Shown here piece after piece: positions 1-9,019 of a stretch of DNA of 64,000 bases. A program made the translations under genes and the position numbers. The notes under the pieces were generated by a model, which ran no database searches, was not told where the DNA came from, and saw only the letters and a program-made list of their open reading frames with translations. The stretch spans positions 496,001-560,000 of the forward strand of contig NZ_JBHSGP010000014.1 of NCBI RefSeq assembly GCF_042654525.1. Reading direction: 5' to 3'. Source of the DNA: Geojedonia litorea (GTDB lineage Bacteria; Bacteroidota; Bacteroidia; Flavobacteriales; Flavobacteriaceae). Numbering within the stretch: the stretch's first letter is position 1; each line of letters starts with the position of its first letter.

Positions 1-650
1 TCTCGACTTCCAGTCTCAAAAAACTGGTTCATATAACCTAATTCTACTCTTACTGAATCACTAATTTTATATCCAAAACCTCCGTACAATCGATTTCTGT
101 CAAATACCTTAGACTCTGTGTTTATAAAAATTTCATTATAAGCCGATAAATAACATCGGTTGGTTTCCTTTTTGCTTAAGGGCACATTGGCTCCTAAAAA
201 ATAGCGAAACCTTAATTTAAAGTCATCTTCAACAAAACGTTGCTCGAATCGGTAACGATGTTGTACAGATATCCCATTAAATTTTTGCTTGCTTATGACT
301 TGTTGATATATACGGTGTTCGTTAACTTGAAACTTTTCGTTAGTATCACCTATATAATTTTCTGATAAAACGTAGCCATAGCCAACTAATACATTAGTAC
401 TTTCTGTAATATTGTAGCCTAATCCAGCACGAAGCAGTAATTGCTCTAAATCACCAATGGCATTATAGTTTCTATATTGCACTTCATGATGCAAATTCCA
501 TTTGGAATTGATTTGTTTATTACCAAAATACATCATCCAATTCCCAAAATTGCTGTCTTGCCCACTGGCTACAACTGGAAAGGATAACATTGCAATAAAT
601 ACCGCTAAATTTAGGTTTATTAGTGTTCTTTTTTTACTCAAAACATTCAT
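1..650 (-). CDS. DUF2490 domain-containing outer membrane protein (3' end cut by window edge)
   Basis: The reading frame starts with ATG at 650 and runs open to base 1 without a stop, so the C-terminus lies outside the window; about 216 residues are visible. An N-terminal hydrophobic stretch (about residues 13-30) looks like a signal peptide. It is followed by a NWMMYFGN segment and alternating hydrophobic/polar strands with many aromatic residues, as in an outer-membrane beta-barrel. This pattern is typical of the DUF2490 family of Bacteroidota, whose function is not known. The start lies 2 nt beyond the carbonic anhydrase stop, so the two are probably translated from one message. The family call is from memory of the fold pattern; the partial sequence limits certainty. 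Confidence 0.75.
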   Translation of the reverse strand, partial: MNVLSKKRTLINLNLAVFIAMLSFPVVASGQDSNFGNWMMYFGNKQINSKWNLHHEVQYRNYNAIGDLEQLLLRAGLGYNITESTNVLVGYGYVLSENYIGDTNEKFQVNEHRIYQQVISKQKFNGISVQHRYRFEQRFVEDDFKLRFRYFLGANVPLSKKETNRCYLSAYNEIFINTESKVFDRNRLYGGFGYKISDSVRVELGYMNQFFETGSR

Positions 651-652
651 TT

Positions 653-1282
653 TTATTCAAAAAAATTGACTGCTCCTGTATTAATATCATACATTGCTCC
701 AACAATCTTTATTTCACCATTTTTTTCCATTTCTGTAAGAATTGGACTTTCTGCATGAATTCTGTCAATAGTCAACTGCACATTTTTACGTGCAACATTA
801 TCAACAAATTCTGAATTTTTTGAATTTCTTAAACTTTCTTCTTTAGGTTCTTCTACTGCATTAACAGCTGGTTTAATTTTAGAAATAAGGCTAGTTAAGT
901 TCCCTAACTTTGCATCATCACAAGCGCCTTTAACGGCTCCACAAGCTGTGTGTCCTAACACAACTATTAATTTGGTTCCTGCTAACTTACATGCAAATTC
1001 CATACTTCCTAAAATATCCTCGTTTACAAAATTACCTGCAATTCGTACACTGAAAATATCTCCCAAGCCTTGGTCAAATACCAACTCTGCCGAAACGCGC
1101 GAATCGATACAACTTAATATTGTAGCAAACGGGAATTGTCCGTCACTGGTATCATTAACTTGTTCTAATAAATTTCTATTTGCTTTTAAATTATTTTGAA
1201 ATCTTACGTTTCCTTCTTTTAAATATTGTAATGACTTTTGTGGCGTCATTGTAGCCTGTGTTTCTCTAGTATGTGCTTTCAT
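653..1282 (-). CDS. Beta-class carbonic anhydrase
   Basis: The 209-aa protein interconverts CO2 and bicarbonate. It shows the beta-class zinc site: SCIDSR with Cys58, Asp60 and Arg62, and GHTACGAV with His111 and Cys114. This is the Cys-His-Cys zinc set plus the Asp/Arg dyad. Length is normal for the class. No convincing signal peptide is present, so a cytoplasmic site is likely. The start at 1282 keeps an N-terminal segment of the form MKAHTRETQ that I remember from flavobacterial homologues; a second Met at residue 12 is possible. The next gene, a DUF2490 protein, follows after 2 nt. Unlike many flavobacteria, no SulP-type anion transporter is visible beside it, although the left side is cut off. 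Confidence 0.93.
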   Translation of the reverse strand: MKAHTRETQATMTPQKSLQYLKEGNVRFQNNLKANRNLLEQVNDTSDGQFPFATILSCIDSRVSAELVFDQGLGDIFSVRIAGNFVNEDILGSMEFACKLAGTKLIVVLGHTACGAVKGACDDAKLGNLTSLISKIKPAVNAVEEPKEESLRNSKNSEFVDNVARKNVQLTIDRIHAESPILTEMEKNGEIKIVGAMYDINTGAVNFFE

Positions 1283-1461
1283 TTTTCCTTTTTTTCTAGG
1301 TTAATGGTTAATGTATAAATTTAATGCTGCTAAGTGATATCTGTTATAGCAATAATAACAATAGCACTAACTTTAAATTGTATTTCTGTAAATTTAAAGA
1401 TATTATATGTTAAGCTTGCGCTTTTGACATGGAGTCTAAAGTAAGACCCAAAATAAGATTA

Positions 1462-1764
1462 TTATAATAATTGGACTTCGGGAGGTGGTGAAATGAGATT
1501 AAGATGAGGTTTAGGATAGGTTTTATAATAATATCCCAAACTGTTTTCCACTGCCGCTGACGTAAGATAATAATGTACAGGATTTGGTTTTGTGAATAAG
1601 GCTTCAAATAATTTATTTGCAACCTTATGATTCTCCTCCTCTTCAGACATTGAATAAAATACTGAAATGTCTACGGATTTATCAATTGCAGAAATTATTG
1701 TTGGCGTTGTAATAATTGCCAAAAATAATACTGTAAAAAAAATTGCAATTGATTTTTTATTCAT
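1462..1764 (-). CDS. Small exported hypothetical protein
   Basis: This is a 100-aa protein with an N-terminal hydrophobic segment (residues 5-26) after MNKKS, which looks like a signal peptide or signal anchor. The rest is polar, with an acidic patch SEEEEN near residue 40 and a proline-rich C-terminus. I do not recognise a family. It lies 58 nt downstream of batE on the same strand but has its own candidate -7 box at 1782-1789, so it may be separately transcribed. An overlapping frame on the same strand (1410-1622) lacks these features and was dismissed. Confidence 0.6.
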   Translation of the reverse strand: MNKKSIAIFFTVLFLAIITTPTIISAIDKSVDISVFYSMSEEEENHKVANKLFEALFTKPNPVHYYLTSAAVENSLGYYYKTYPKPHLNLISPPPEVQLL

Positions 1765-1781
1765 CCTTTTAATTAGAAATG

Positions 1782-1789
1782 CAAATATA
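1782..1789 (-). promoter_or_regulatory. Candidate -7 box TATATTTG
   Basis: On the minus strand the sequence reads TATATTTG, an exact match to the Bacteroidota -7 consensus TAnnTTTG, 18 nt upstream of the ATG at 1764. No clear TTG -33 element stands at the preferred spacing, so the assignment rests on the -7 box alone. Confidence 0.4.
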
Positions 1790-1822
1790 ATACACTGAAG
1801 GCATTAAATTGTTAAATTATTT

Positions 1823-2581
1823 TTAAATATTCTTTAACAATTTAATATCCTCGCTCAAAACCCATCCAGTTTTCCCATCAGCTATTTTAATTTTTTTCCA
1901 ATTATCTACAGTATCTAAAACTTGAACTTTTGTTCCTTCGTGAAGTTTAAATGCCTCTGCACTACGTAAATTTGGTTCGTTTTTTATTTGAGTTTCCTTT
2001 GCAAAAACAATAGCTGGTTGATCGCTTTGTTCTAGGTTGTATTTATGATACGCTAGCGAAAGAGCTAGGCATGCCATTATAATTACAACAAAACTGCTAA
2101 TAAATGCTAGTCGCTTTTTACCAGTTGAATATGAAAAGTAATAACTTAAAAACAACAGCACAAATAGTATAACCGAACCCACTGCAACTTTAGCCCAAGC
2201 ATCAAAACTCAATAAGTTGGTAACATTTTTTATAAGTTTTGTAAACCCAACCTCGGGAACTGGGCTTATGGCATCTATAGTCATATTCCTTGCAAAGGCA
2301 ATATTGTTTAGAATGTCTTTATCATTAGGTGCTAGTTGAAGGGCTTTTTCATAATAATAAATACTAGGAGCAATTGTATTTAATTTATAGTAGGCATTAC
2401 CGAGATTAAAGTACAACTCGGCAGAGTGTGACCCGCTATCTAAAATGGCTCGGTACTTAGTAATCGCTTCAGAATAATCTCCGTCATTATAAAGTGCATT
2501 ACCTTGTTGGAATAAAGTTTCATTTTGTGCTGTTACAACTGTACAGAACAAAAAACTAAATATGTATATGAGCTGTTTCAT
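1823..2581 (-). CDS. batE: BatE, TPR and SH3 domain protein of the aerotolerance operon
   Basis: I start the protein at 2581 (252 aa) because this Met begins a clean signal peptide of the form MKQLIYIFSFLFCTVVTA. The upstream Met at 2602 would add seven residues and overlap batD by 20 bp. TPR-type helices span about residues 20-90, two membrane segments lie near 130-150 and 157-178, and an SH3-like domain ends the protein (GTKVQVLD ... GKTGWVLSED). This order is that of BatE in Bacteroidota. The Bat proteins form a periplasm-facing complex first linked to oxygen tolerance in Bacteroides; the molecular activity is not established. The start codon lies 1 nt beyond the batD stop, suggesting translational coupling. 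Confidence 0.88.
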   Translation of the reverse strand: MKQLIYIFSFLFCTVVTAQNETLFQQGNALYNDGDYSEAITKYRAILDSGSHSAELYFNLGNAYYKLNTIAPSIYYYEKALQLAPNDKDILNNIAFARNMTIDAISPVPEVGFTKLIKNVTNLLSFDAWAKVAVGSVILFVLLFLSYYFSYSTGKKRLAFISSFVVIIMACLALSLAYHKYNLEQSDQPAIVFAKETQIKNEPNLRSAEAFKLHEGTKVQVLDTVDNWKKIKIADGKTGWVLSEDIKLLKNI

Positions 2582-2582
2582 T

Positions 2583-4358
2583 TTAATTAATTTGTTTATC
2601 AATTAATGAAATAGTTCTAGCTGCTTTTTCATAATCCTGCTGCATTTCAACATTGGTAATTGGGGTATACCTAGCTAATTCACAGTTTTTTAATAGGCCA
2701 ATAAATTCATCAACAACTTCTTGCTGTACTTTACGCTTCAACAATAAACTTTCAATTTTATCTTTAGTGAATTCACTCGTTTCAATTCTAAGCTTTGCTT
2801 TAAGATAGTTATGTAAAGCTTTTTCCAAAGCAATGTAAAAAGCTTCTTTGTTTCCTAATGCTTTTTTAGCTTCACTTAAATATCGCTTTGCCAACTTATC
2901 TGCTTTTCTAATTTTATTCCCATACACATCAGCGTCACGTTCATCTTTTTTACGACGCAATACAATAACCAAGGGAATAGCTAAAAGAGGTAGAAGAAGT
3001 GAATTCCAAAACCAGGTCGATTTAAAGAAGTAAGTTGGTTCAATTGATGTTAAATTTGCATCGGTTTTTACAAAAGCGAACTGATCATTACTTAATACCA
3101 CTTCTTTTTTAGAACCATTATTCACTGCAAAATTATTGTCGGCAGTAGAAGAATTAGTTGGTCCCTCTAAAACATCAATTACGATTTCACCCGATGAGAT
3201 ACGCTTATAACTTTCGGTTTTTAAATCAAAATATGAAAATGAAATACTTGGGATAGGGTATTTACCTTTAAATTGTGGTACAATAGTATAACTATCGGAT
3301 ATGGATCCTTGCATTCCATTTAAATTTGTTGTGACATTTTCGGCATGCTCAGGTTCATAAACCTCTAATGAACTTGGAAGATTTAATCTAGGAAGCTGAA
3401 ATAACTTTAGATTTCCATTTCCAGTGACTTCCACTCTAGCTTGAAGTGACTCTGAAGCATTCAATTCTGTTTTTGAAGTAATGACGTTAAATCTAAAATC
3501 TCCAACTGCTCCACTAAAATCCAATGGCTTTCCGGCTTCTGGCAAAGGTTTTACATTTATGGTTCTACTACCCGCAGAAATGGTTCTGTGGACTTGAGAC
3601 ATGATACGTTGTCCGAAAAAATCTCGCTTATTGGTGGGCACATTTACAACGACATCTAAACTTAAAGGTTCTATTTCAAGTTTACCAGATTTTTGTGGAT
3701 ACAGTACTGTTTTTCGCAAAACGACATACCTGTAGTCTTCTCCATTAAACTTTCCGTTTTCAACTTTAATCCCTTTAATATTTATATTTTGACTCCAAAA
3801 ATCGTTATATCTCGGGTTGTCGATTTCACGCCAGTTATCAACTCCTGTGTCTGGTGAAACATATAACTTATAAACCACTGTAATGGCCTCGTTGAGATAG
3901 GGATTGTCTTTTGAGACCTCCGCCACTAAATGGATATTTTGCGAAGCTATATACTCTGCATTATTACCGTCTTTTGGTTGTTCAACAGCTTGAGTGACTT
4001 CTACAGTAACGACTTGTGTTTTGTAAATTTCTCCTTCAATCTCAATAGTAGCTTGTTTTATCTGGATTTTTCCGCGTTGTTTTGGAGCCAAAAAATAACT
4101 GTAAATTTTAGAATATGCACGTACACCATTTAACCAGGAATGGCTGACCGAAGTGTTTGGACCGCCAACCACAGTGAAGTTTTCAAAATCTGGCGGAACA
4201 AAATTATCCCCATCTTGATTCATTTCAAAATCAACACGTAAACGCTCATTGATTCCGAGCTTATTTTTACTCACTTTTGCCTCAAACTTAACTTGGGCAG
4301 TGACTAAACTTGACGCTAAAAACAATAGAACAATTGCTATGTGTTTAAAAAGTTTCAT
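2583..4358 (-). CDS. batD: BatD, aerotolerance membrane-anchored protein
   Basis: The 591-aa protein has a signal peptide (residues 1-21, ending in SLVTA) and then a long periplasmic part of immunoglobulin-like beta domains with the opening FEAKVSKNKLGINERLRVDF. One membrane segment lies near 450-470 (FWNSLLLPLLAIPLVIVL), followed by a basic RRKKDER stop-transfer and a helical cytoplasmic tail. This is the normal layout and length of the BatD/oxygen-tolerance family. It sits between batC (28 nt upstream) and batE (1 nt downstream). By family knowledge it is the scaffold of the Bat complex alongside the VWA proteins BatA and BatB; that role here is inferred. Confidence 0.92.
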   Translation of the reverse strand: MKLFKHIAIVLLFLASSLVTAQVKFEAKVSKNKLGINERLRVDFEMNQDGDNFVPPDFENFTVVGGPNTSVSHSWLNGVRAYSKIYSYFLAPKQRGKIQIKQATIEIEGEIYKTQVVTVEVTQAVEQPKDGNNAEYIASQNIHLVAEVSKDNPYLNEAITVVYKLYVSPDTGVDNWREIDNPRYNDFWSQNINIKGIKVENGKFNGEDYRYVVLRKTVLYPQKSGKLEIEPLSLDVVVNVPTNKRDFFGQRIMSQVHRTISAGSRTINVKPLPEAGKPLDFSGAVGDFRFNVITSKTELNASESLQARVEVTGNGNLKLFQLPRLNLPSSLEVYEPEHAENVTTNLNGMQGSISDSYTIVPQFKGKYPIPSISFSYFDLKTESYKRISSGEIVIDVLEGPTNSSTADNNFAVNNGSKKEVVLSNDQFAFVKTDANLTSIEPTYFFKSTWFWNSLLLPLLAIPLVIVLRRKKDERDADVYGNKIRKADKLAKRYLSEAKKALGNKEAFYIALEKALHNYLKAKLRIETSEFTKDKIESLLLKRKVQQEVVDEFIGLLKNCELARYTPITNVEMQQDYEKAARTISLIDKQIN

Positions 4359-4386
4359 GATTCAACTTTCGATTATGGATTTAGAT

Positions 4387-5187
4387 TTACCAATCCTTTT
4401 CTGCTTTAACTTTAACTCCTTTTTGTTTTTCGGCATTTATTTTTTCTTGAACCTTTTGTTCTTGATTATTCATTGCCTCTAGAAGATTTTTAATTTGTTG
4501 TGGAGATAGTTGTTGAGGTCTAGGTTGTTGTTTTTGTTCTTGATCTCCTTTCCCTTGATCTTCTTTAGGTTTACCTTCTTCATTTTGCTTATCTTTTCCT
4601 TTATCCTCTTTTTGATCTCCTTGATCCTTTTGATCTTGATTTTCTTGTTGTTGGTCTTTATTTTGATCTTTGTTATCTTGATCTTGATCTTTCTTATCGT
4701 CCTGTTTATCGTCTTTATTTTCATCCTGCTGTTGCTCTGCACACACTTTAGCCAGTGCTAAATTATAGCGTGTTTCATCATCAGAAGGGTTGTTTCTCAA
4801 TGCATTTTTATAGGCTTCAACAGCTTCTTTACATTGTTTGTTTTGCATTAAAATATTTCCAATGTTATGGAATGCTTTATGCTTTTCAGATTTATCGGTC
4901 GCATTTTTGGCTGCTTGTTGATGACGCCAAAGGGCTTCATCAAAATTACCTTTATGATAATAACTATTCCCTAAATTATAGGTTCCTGCAACAGTATTGG
5001 GCTGTTTTGAAATGGCTTTTCTATATTCCATTTCAGCTGAAATAAAATTATCCTCATTTACCAGTTCATTGGCTTCATATACGTAATCGTTGGCCTTTTT
5101 TTCAGCCAATAGCTGTGCCTTTTCTTTGTCTTGAGCAAATGACAAAGCACTTATTAAAACTGCTATATATAGTACTATTTTCTTCAT
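4387..5187 (-). CDS. batC: BatC, TPR protein with a Gln/Asp/Lys-rich low-complexity region
   Basis: The 266-aa protein begins with a signal peptide (MKKIVLYIAVLISALSFAQ). TPR repeats follow at about residues 30-150, including AGTYNLGNSYYHKGNFDEAL and KAFHNIGNILMQNKQCKEAV. Residues about 155-235 are an extreme low-complexity stretch of Q, D, K, E and N. The C-terminal segment PQQIKNLLEAMNNQEQKVQEK is a family hallmark as I remember it. The low-complexity DNA produces long antisense open frames that are not genes. The gene is the middle member of the bat operon, 75 nt after batB. Confidence 0.9.
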   Translation of the reverse strand: MKKIVLYIAVLISALSFAQDKEKAQLLAEKKANDYVYEANELVNEDNFISAEMEYRKAISKQPNTVAGTYNLGNSYYHKGNFDEALWRHQQAAKNATDKSEKHKAFHNIGNILMQNKQCKEAVEAYKNALRNNPSDDETRYNLALAKVCAEQQQDENKDDKQDDKKDQDQDNKDQNKDQQQENQDQKDQGDQKEDKGKDKQNEEGKPKEDQGKGDQEQKQQPRPQQLSPQQIKNLLEAMNNQEQKVQEKINAEKQKGVKVKAEKDW

Positions 5188-5262
5188 ATTAGCCTCCTAA
5201 TTTATGAAACTACTGATTTTGATACCGTTAAAGATTTTATAAATTTCATGTTTTAACTATAT

Positions 5263-6300
5263 CTAAAAATTTTCGTTGAATAGATTTAATCGTTTTAACC
5301 ATCCTGTTTTACGCTCTAAAAAGAAGATATCAATAAACAAAAAGAAAATTCCAAAAGCCAAAAACCATTGAAATTGGTCTTTGAAATCGGCAAACTGCTT
5401 AGCTTCAAACTCTTTTTTGTCCATTTGGCTTAAAATATCCTTAATCTCATCAACAACATTGCTTGTGTTTTTTCCATTGATATAAGCACCATTAGCTTTA
5501 TTGGCGATATTTTTCAAGGTTTCTTCATTTAATCTTGTAATTACCGTTTCGCCGTCGTTATCTTTTTTATAGTTAAGCACAATTCCGTTTCGTTTGATCG
5601 GTATTGGTCCTCCTTTAAGGTCGCCAACGCCAATTGTGAAAATTCTAATGCCTTGATCACCTGCGTCTTCAGCCAAGCTTGAGGCTAAATCACCATGATC
5701 TTCTCCATCTGAAATAATAATTAGTATTCGGTTGGTTTGTTCTTCATCATCAAAATAAGTCATTCCTAACTTTATGGCTTCATCAATAGCCGTGCCTTGA
5801 GAAGACAGCATATCTGTATTCATGCTTTGCAAAAACATTTTTGCTGATGAATAATCAGTGGTTATAGGTAACTGCGGAAATGCCTTGCCTGCATAAGCAA
5901 TAATCCCTACACGATCGCTTATTAAATTATTGATGATTTGTGTGACTAATTGTTTTGATTTTTCTAATCGATTAGGTGCTACATCTTCTGCCAACATACT
6001 TTTGGAAACGTCAACAGCAAAAACGATATCGACCCCTTGACTTCTAACGGTTTCCAGTTTAGTTCCAATTTTTGGGTTAACTAATGCAATAGACAGACAA
6101 GCAAACGCCAAACTTAACACAACGATCTTTAAAACAGACTTAAGAGTTGATTGGTTTGGACTTAGACGTTTTAAGGCCTCTTTGTTAGCAAACCGTTTTT
6201 GAACTCTATACTTCCATAACTGCAGCACTAAAAATACAATGATGATAAACGGAATCACCGCTAAAACCCAAAACCATATTTTCTCTTCTAATTGAAACAT
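5263..6300 (-). CDS. batB: BatB, VWA-domain membrane protein
   Basis: This 345-aa protein has membrane segments near residues 9-28, 58-76 and 315-333 around a von Willebrand factor A domain. The metal-binding MIDAS motif is visible as FAVDVSKSMLAEDV near residues 89-102, with ISDGEDHGD further on. The membrane-VWA-membrane layout and length are normal for BatB. Its sister gene batA lies 27 nt upstream and batC 75 nt downstream. By family knowledge BatA and BatB act together in the cytoplasmic membrane with the MoxR ATPase; the substrate is unknown. Confidence 0.92.
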   Translation of the reverse strand: MFQLEEKIWFWVLAVIPFIIIVFLVLQLWKYRVQKRFANKEALKRLSPNQSTLKSVLKIVVLSLAFACLSIALVNPKIGTKLETVRSQGVDIVFAVDVSKSMLAEDVAPNRLEKSKQLVTQIINNLISDRVGIIAYAGKAFPQLPITTDYSSAKMFLQSMNTDMLSSQGTAIDEAIKLGMTYFDDEEQTNRILIIISDGEDHGDLASSLAEDAGDQGIRIFTIGVGDLKGGPIPIKRNGIVLNYKKDNDGETVITRLNEETLKNIANKANGAYINGKNTSNVVDEIKDILSQMDKKEFEAKQFADFKDQFQWFLAFGIFFLFIDIFFLERKTGWLKRLNLFNENF

Positions 6301-6327
6301 TTATTTGCCTTATTTTTCTATCTTCCT

Positions 6328-7332
6328 TTACACAAAACTTCTAAAAACTGTAGATCGCAACAGCAATTCAAGCAATAAAAACAACGCTGCCAAAAGCACT
6401 AGTGGTCTATATTTCTCTTGATAAGTAGTGAATTTTATTTCTTCAATTTCTGTTTTTTCAAGTTTATTGATCTCATCATAAATCTCAACAAGTTTTTTGT
6501 TGTTTGTTGCTCTAAAATACTTTCCTCCTGTGAGATCAGCAATTTCCTTTAAGAGGTCTTCATCAATTTGAACTTGCACTCTTCCGTATTGAAAGGAGCC
6601 ATTTGGATTTATGTTTACTGGTGACAAAGCCATGCCATTTGTTCCAATACCTATGGTGTAAACTTTTATTCCATACTCCAAAGCCAATTCACTTGCAATT
6701 TTAGGGTCAATAAACCCCGAATTATTAACACCATCTGTCAATAAAATAATCACTTTACTTTTGGCCTTACTATCTTTAATGCGATTAACCGAAGTTGCCA
6801 ATCCCATTCCAATAGCCGTTCCACCATCAATAATATTATTGTATTTTATATCTTCTAATGATCGTAACACTATAGCTTTATCACTAGTAATGGGTGTTTT
6901 GGTATAACTCTCACCTGCGTATTCTACAATTCCTATTCTATCGTTTGGTCGTCCTTGAATAAACTCGGCTGCAACCTTCTTTAACGCTTCTAGACGACTT
7001 GGCAACAAATCCTTTGCTAACATACTAGCCGACACGTCTATTGCCATTACAATATCAATACCTCTTGTTGTTTTAGTTTTGGTAGATTCATCTGAAGTTC
7101 TTGGCCTTGCCAATGCAGTAATTAATAATGCTAGTGCTAATAACCGTAATACAAACAACCCATGCTTCAGTTTTGGCAACCACGATTGCGCAATTTTAAA
7201 CCCTTTAACACTCGACATTTTAAGTTCGGCTGTTTGCTTTTTATGCTTTAATACATACCATAGTATTGCTAAAGGCAATAGTAGTAAAAGCCAGAAAAAT
7301 TCTTTATTTAAAAACTCAATTCCTTCTAACAT
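6328..7332 (-). CDS. batA: BatA, VWA-domain membrane protein
   Basis: The 334-aa protein resembles BatB. N-terminal membrane segments lie near residues 12-28 and 58-78, the VWA domain carries the MIDAS motif AIDVSASMLAKDL and a TDGVNNSG loop, and a C-terminal membrane segment reads PLVLLAALFLLLELLL. The two VWA proteins are clearly paralogous and adjacent, as usual in Bacteroidota. The ATG overlaps the stop of the upstream gene by 1 nt (TAATG), a sign of coupled translation with the 545-aa protein before it. Confidence 0.92.
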   Translation of the reverse strand: MLEGIEFLNKEFFWLLLLLPLAILWYVLKHKKQTAELKMSSVKGFKIAQSWLPKLKHGLFVLRLLALALLITALARPRTSDESTKTKTTRGIDIVMAIDVSASMLAKDLLPSRLEALKKVAAEFIQGRPNDRIGIVEYAGESYTKTPITSDKAIVLRSLEDIKYNNIIDGGTAIGMGLATSVNRIKDSKAKSKVIILLTDGVNNSGFIDPKIASELALEYGIKVYTIGIGTNGMALSPVNINPNGSFQYGRVQVQIDEDLLKEIADLTGGKYFRATNNKKLVEIYDEINKLEKTEIEEIKFTTYQEKYRPLVLLAALFLLLELLLRSTVFRSFV

Positions 7333-8969
7333 TATTCTGCTTTTTTAAGTTCTACAGAATTCAAAATGCGTTCCATAATTTGATCGGCATACACATCGTC
7401 AGATCTCCAGACCAACAATACCTGTTGCAATATATTTTTGCTGGTGAATAATAAGAACACATAATTCCCTTTTTCGAAATTATTAGTTAAAGGTCTTGGG
7501 AAATCTGCTGTACCATGCACCTTAATCCCTTCAGCAGCATTTGGGGTAATGAACTGGTCTTGTTTTGTGATAATATTTTTAACCCCATTATTCTCAAGCA
7601 CGCGTAGGGCATTTTCAACACCTAAATTAAGATCTATTTGAGTTGAATCTGGTATATTAAATTTTGATGTACTAACGGCAATGTTAAGTGAACTTAATAG
7701 AGAACCATATGTAAAGAAGGTGGTTTTTGCAGCTTGAATAGAATCTATAGTTTCAGATTCAACTCGTTGTAAAACTTCAGGTGTCGAAATGTAAATAGGC
7801 GGTACACCATACTCACTACGCACCCAATCGCCTTCTAACAATTCTTTACTTTCATGACCAATGATGGTATCTTTTACATAAGTAAATCCATACTTTAAAC
7901 TAAATCCAACAAAGGTTGCTATTAAAAGTGTTACTACTATAACCCCAGTAATAATAATTTTTCTGCGTTTCTTTTTACGCTCTTGTTCTTCCTTATATTT
8001 TTGATCAAGGAGTTTTTCTTCTTCAGTTGGCTCAGGCAAGGCTTCTTTCACATGGTCAATTTCCATGTCAATTGTATTCCTGTCGATTTCTGCTAAAGCA
8101 ATATCGGGTGAAGATTTGGCAAATTTTACAAGATCGGCACGTTTAAAAATGGTTTCTAAATTTTTTATATCATCGTTACTCAAATCAACTTGATTGGCGT
8201 CTTTAAGCAATCGTAAACGTTGCATCAATTCATCCGTCGTACTTTCTAAAGCTTTATCGTAAACCTTTTCATCTAGATATCTTCTGATGATAAAAGTCAA
8301 TTCAGAATAATATTCTTTTATTTCAGCGTTTTTTAAATAGTTGCTTTCATCTAGCTTTTTTAAAGCCAGTTTGGCTCTGTCATAAGGTGGCAATAACGCA
8401 ATTTGTTCTTCTTCGGTAAGCGGTTTTTTACGCCAAACAAACCAATAAATAAGTGCGGCTACAAGTGCAAGAATTAGAACTACATAAAGTAAATTTATCC
8501 AGAAATCACTTGAACTTTTCTCTACTTCAATGATAGGTTTAATATCATAAAGCCCTTGTTTTGTGGTATCAATTTCAATGTTATTTACCTCAACCTTTAA
8601 AGAGTCGGTAAAAAAAGTCTTGTCACCAACAATGATTTTTTGTCTTGGAATAGTATAAACCCCCCAATCAAATTGAGTGAGGGCATATTTTTTAATAAGG
8701 TTATATTTTGATGCCTTTTTGGTAGTATCAACTTTATAAGATTCAATCATTTCCAATGGAGAAAAGGTTTGTCCTTCTGGAAAAACAACTAAATCTGTAG
8801 TATCTGATTCTACCTGAATTTTATAAGTAATCTGGGCACCAATTTTGATTTTAGTAGAATCTATTGAAGATGTTACTTGTGAATAAGAGAAAAAAGAAAA
8901 GACAAAAAAGAAAAAAGATATATACAGTGATTTTCTAAAACCGTACAGAAAATACTTGTTTAATTTCAT
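7332..8969 (-). CDS. Unnamed membrane protein of the bat operon
   Basis: I start at 8969 (545 aa) because that Met opens a signal peptide (MKLNKYFLYGFRKSLYISFF); the frame also allows a start at 8999. A periplasmic beta-rich part (about 35-155) resembles the front of BatD. A membrane segment near 160-180 (LLYVVLILALVAALIYWF) is followed by a basic stop and a helical region like that of DUF4381-type proteins. A second membrane segment lies near 340-360, and the remainder is soluble. Flavobacteria commonly have a gene of this type between the DUF58 gene and batA, but I know no accepted name. Position and coupling to batA suggest it is part of the Bat/MoxR complex. Confidence 0.75.
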   Translation of the reverse strand: MKLNKYFLYGFRKSLYISFFFFVFSFFSYSQVTSSIDSTKIKIGAQITYKIQVESDTTDLVVFPEGQTFSPLEMIESYKVDTTKKASKYNLIKKYALTQFDWGVYTIPRQKIIVGDKTFFTDSLKVEVNNIEIDTTKQGLYDIKPIIEVEKSSSDFWINLLYVVLILALVAALIYWFVWRKKPLTEEEQIALLPPYDRAKLALKKLDESNYLKNAEIKEYYSELTFIIRRYLDEKVYDKALESTTDELMQRLRLLKDANQVDLSNDDIKNLETIFKRADLVKFAKSSPDIALAEIDRNTIDMEIDHVKEALPEPTEEEKLLDQKYKEEQERKKKRRKIIITGVIVVTLLIATFVGFSLKYGFTYVKDTIIGHESKELLEGDWVRSEYGVPPIYISTPEVLQRVESETIDSIQAAKTTFFTYGSLLSSLNIAVSTSKFNIPDSTQIDLNLGVENALRVLENNGVKNIITKQDQFITPNAAEGIKVHGTADFPRPLTNNFEKGNYVFLLFTSKNILQQVLLVWRSDDVYADQIMERILNSVELKKAE

Positions 8970-9019
8970 TTTATAGCTGATAATTTCTTTATTCTTCACT
9001 TCTACCTTTTACCTTTTAA

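Noticed and set aside
1410..1622. 70-aa minus-strand frame overlapping the small exported protein
   Set aside because: It has no signal peptide, no family resemblance and sits in another frame of a better gene with its own -7 box.
4479..4761. Long open frames on both strands over the batC low-complexity region, including a very hydrophobic plus-strand frame at 4510-4761
   Set aside because: They arise from the repetitive Gln/Asp/Lys codons of BatC read in other frames. The hydrophobic character is a composition artefact and there is no start signal.
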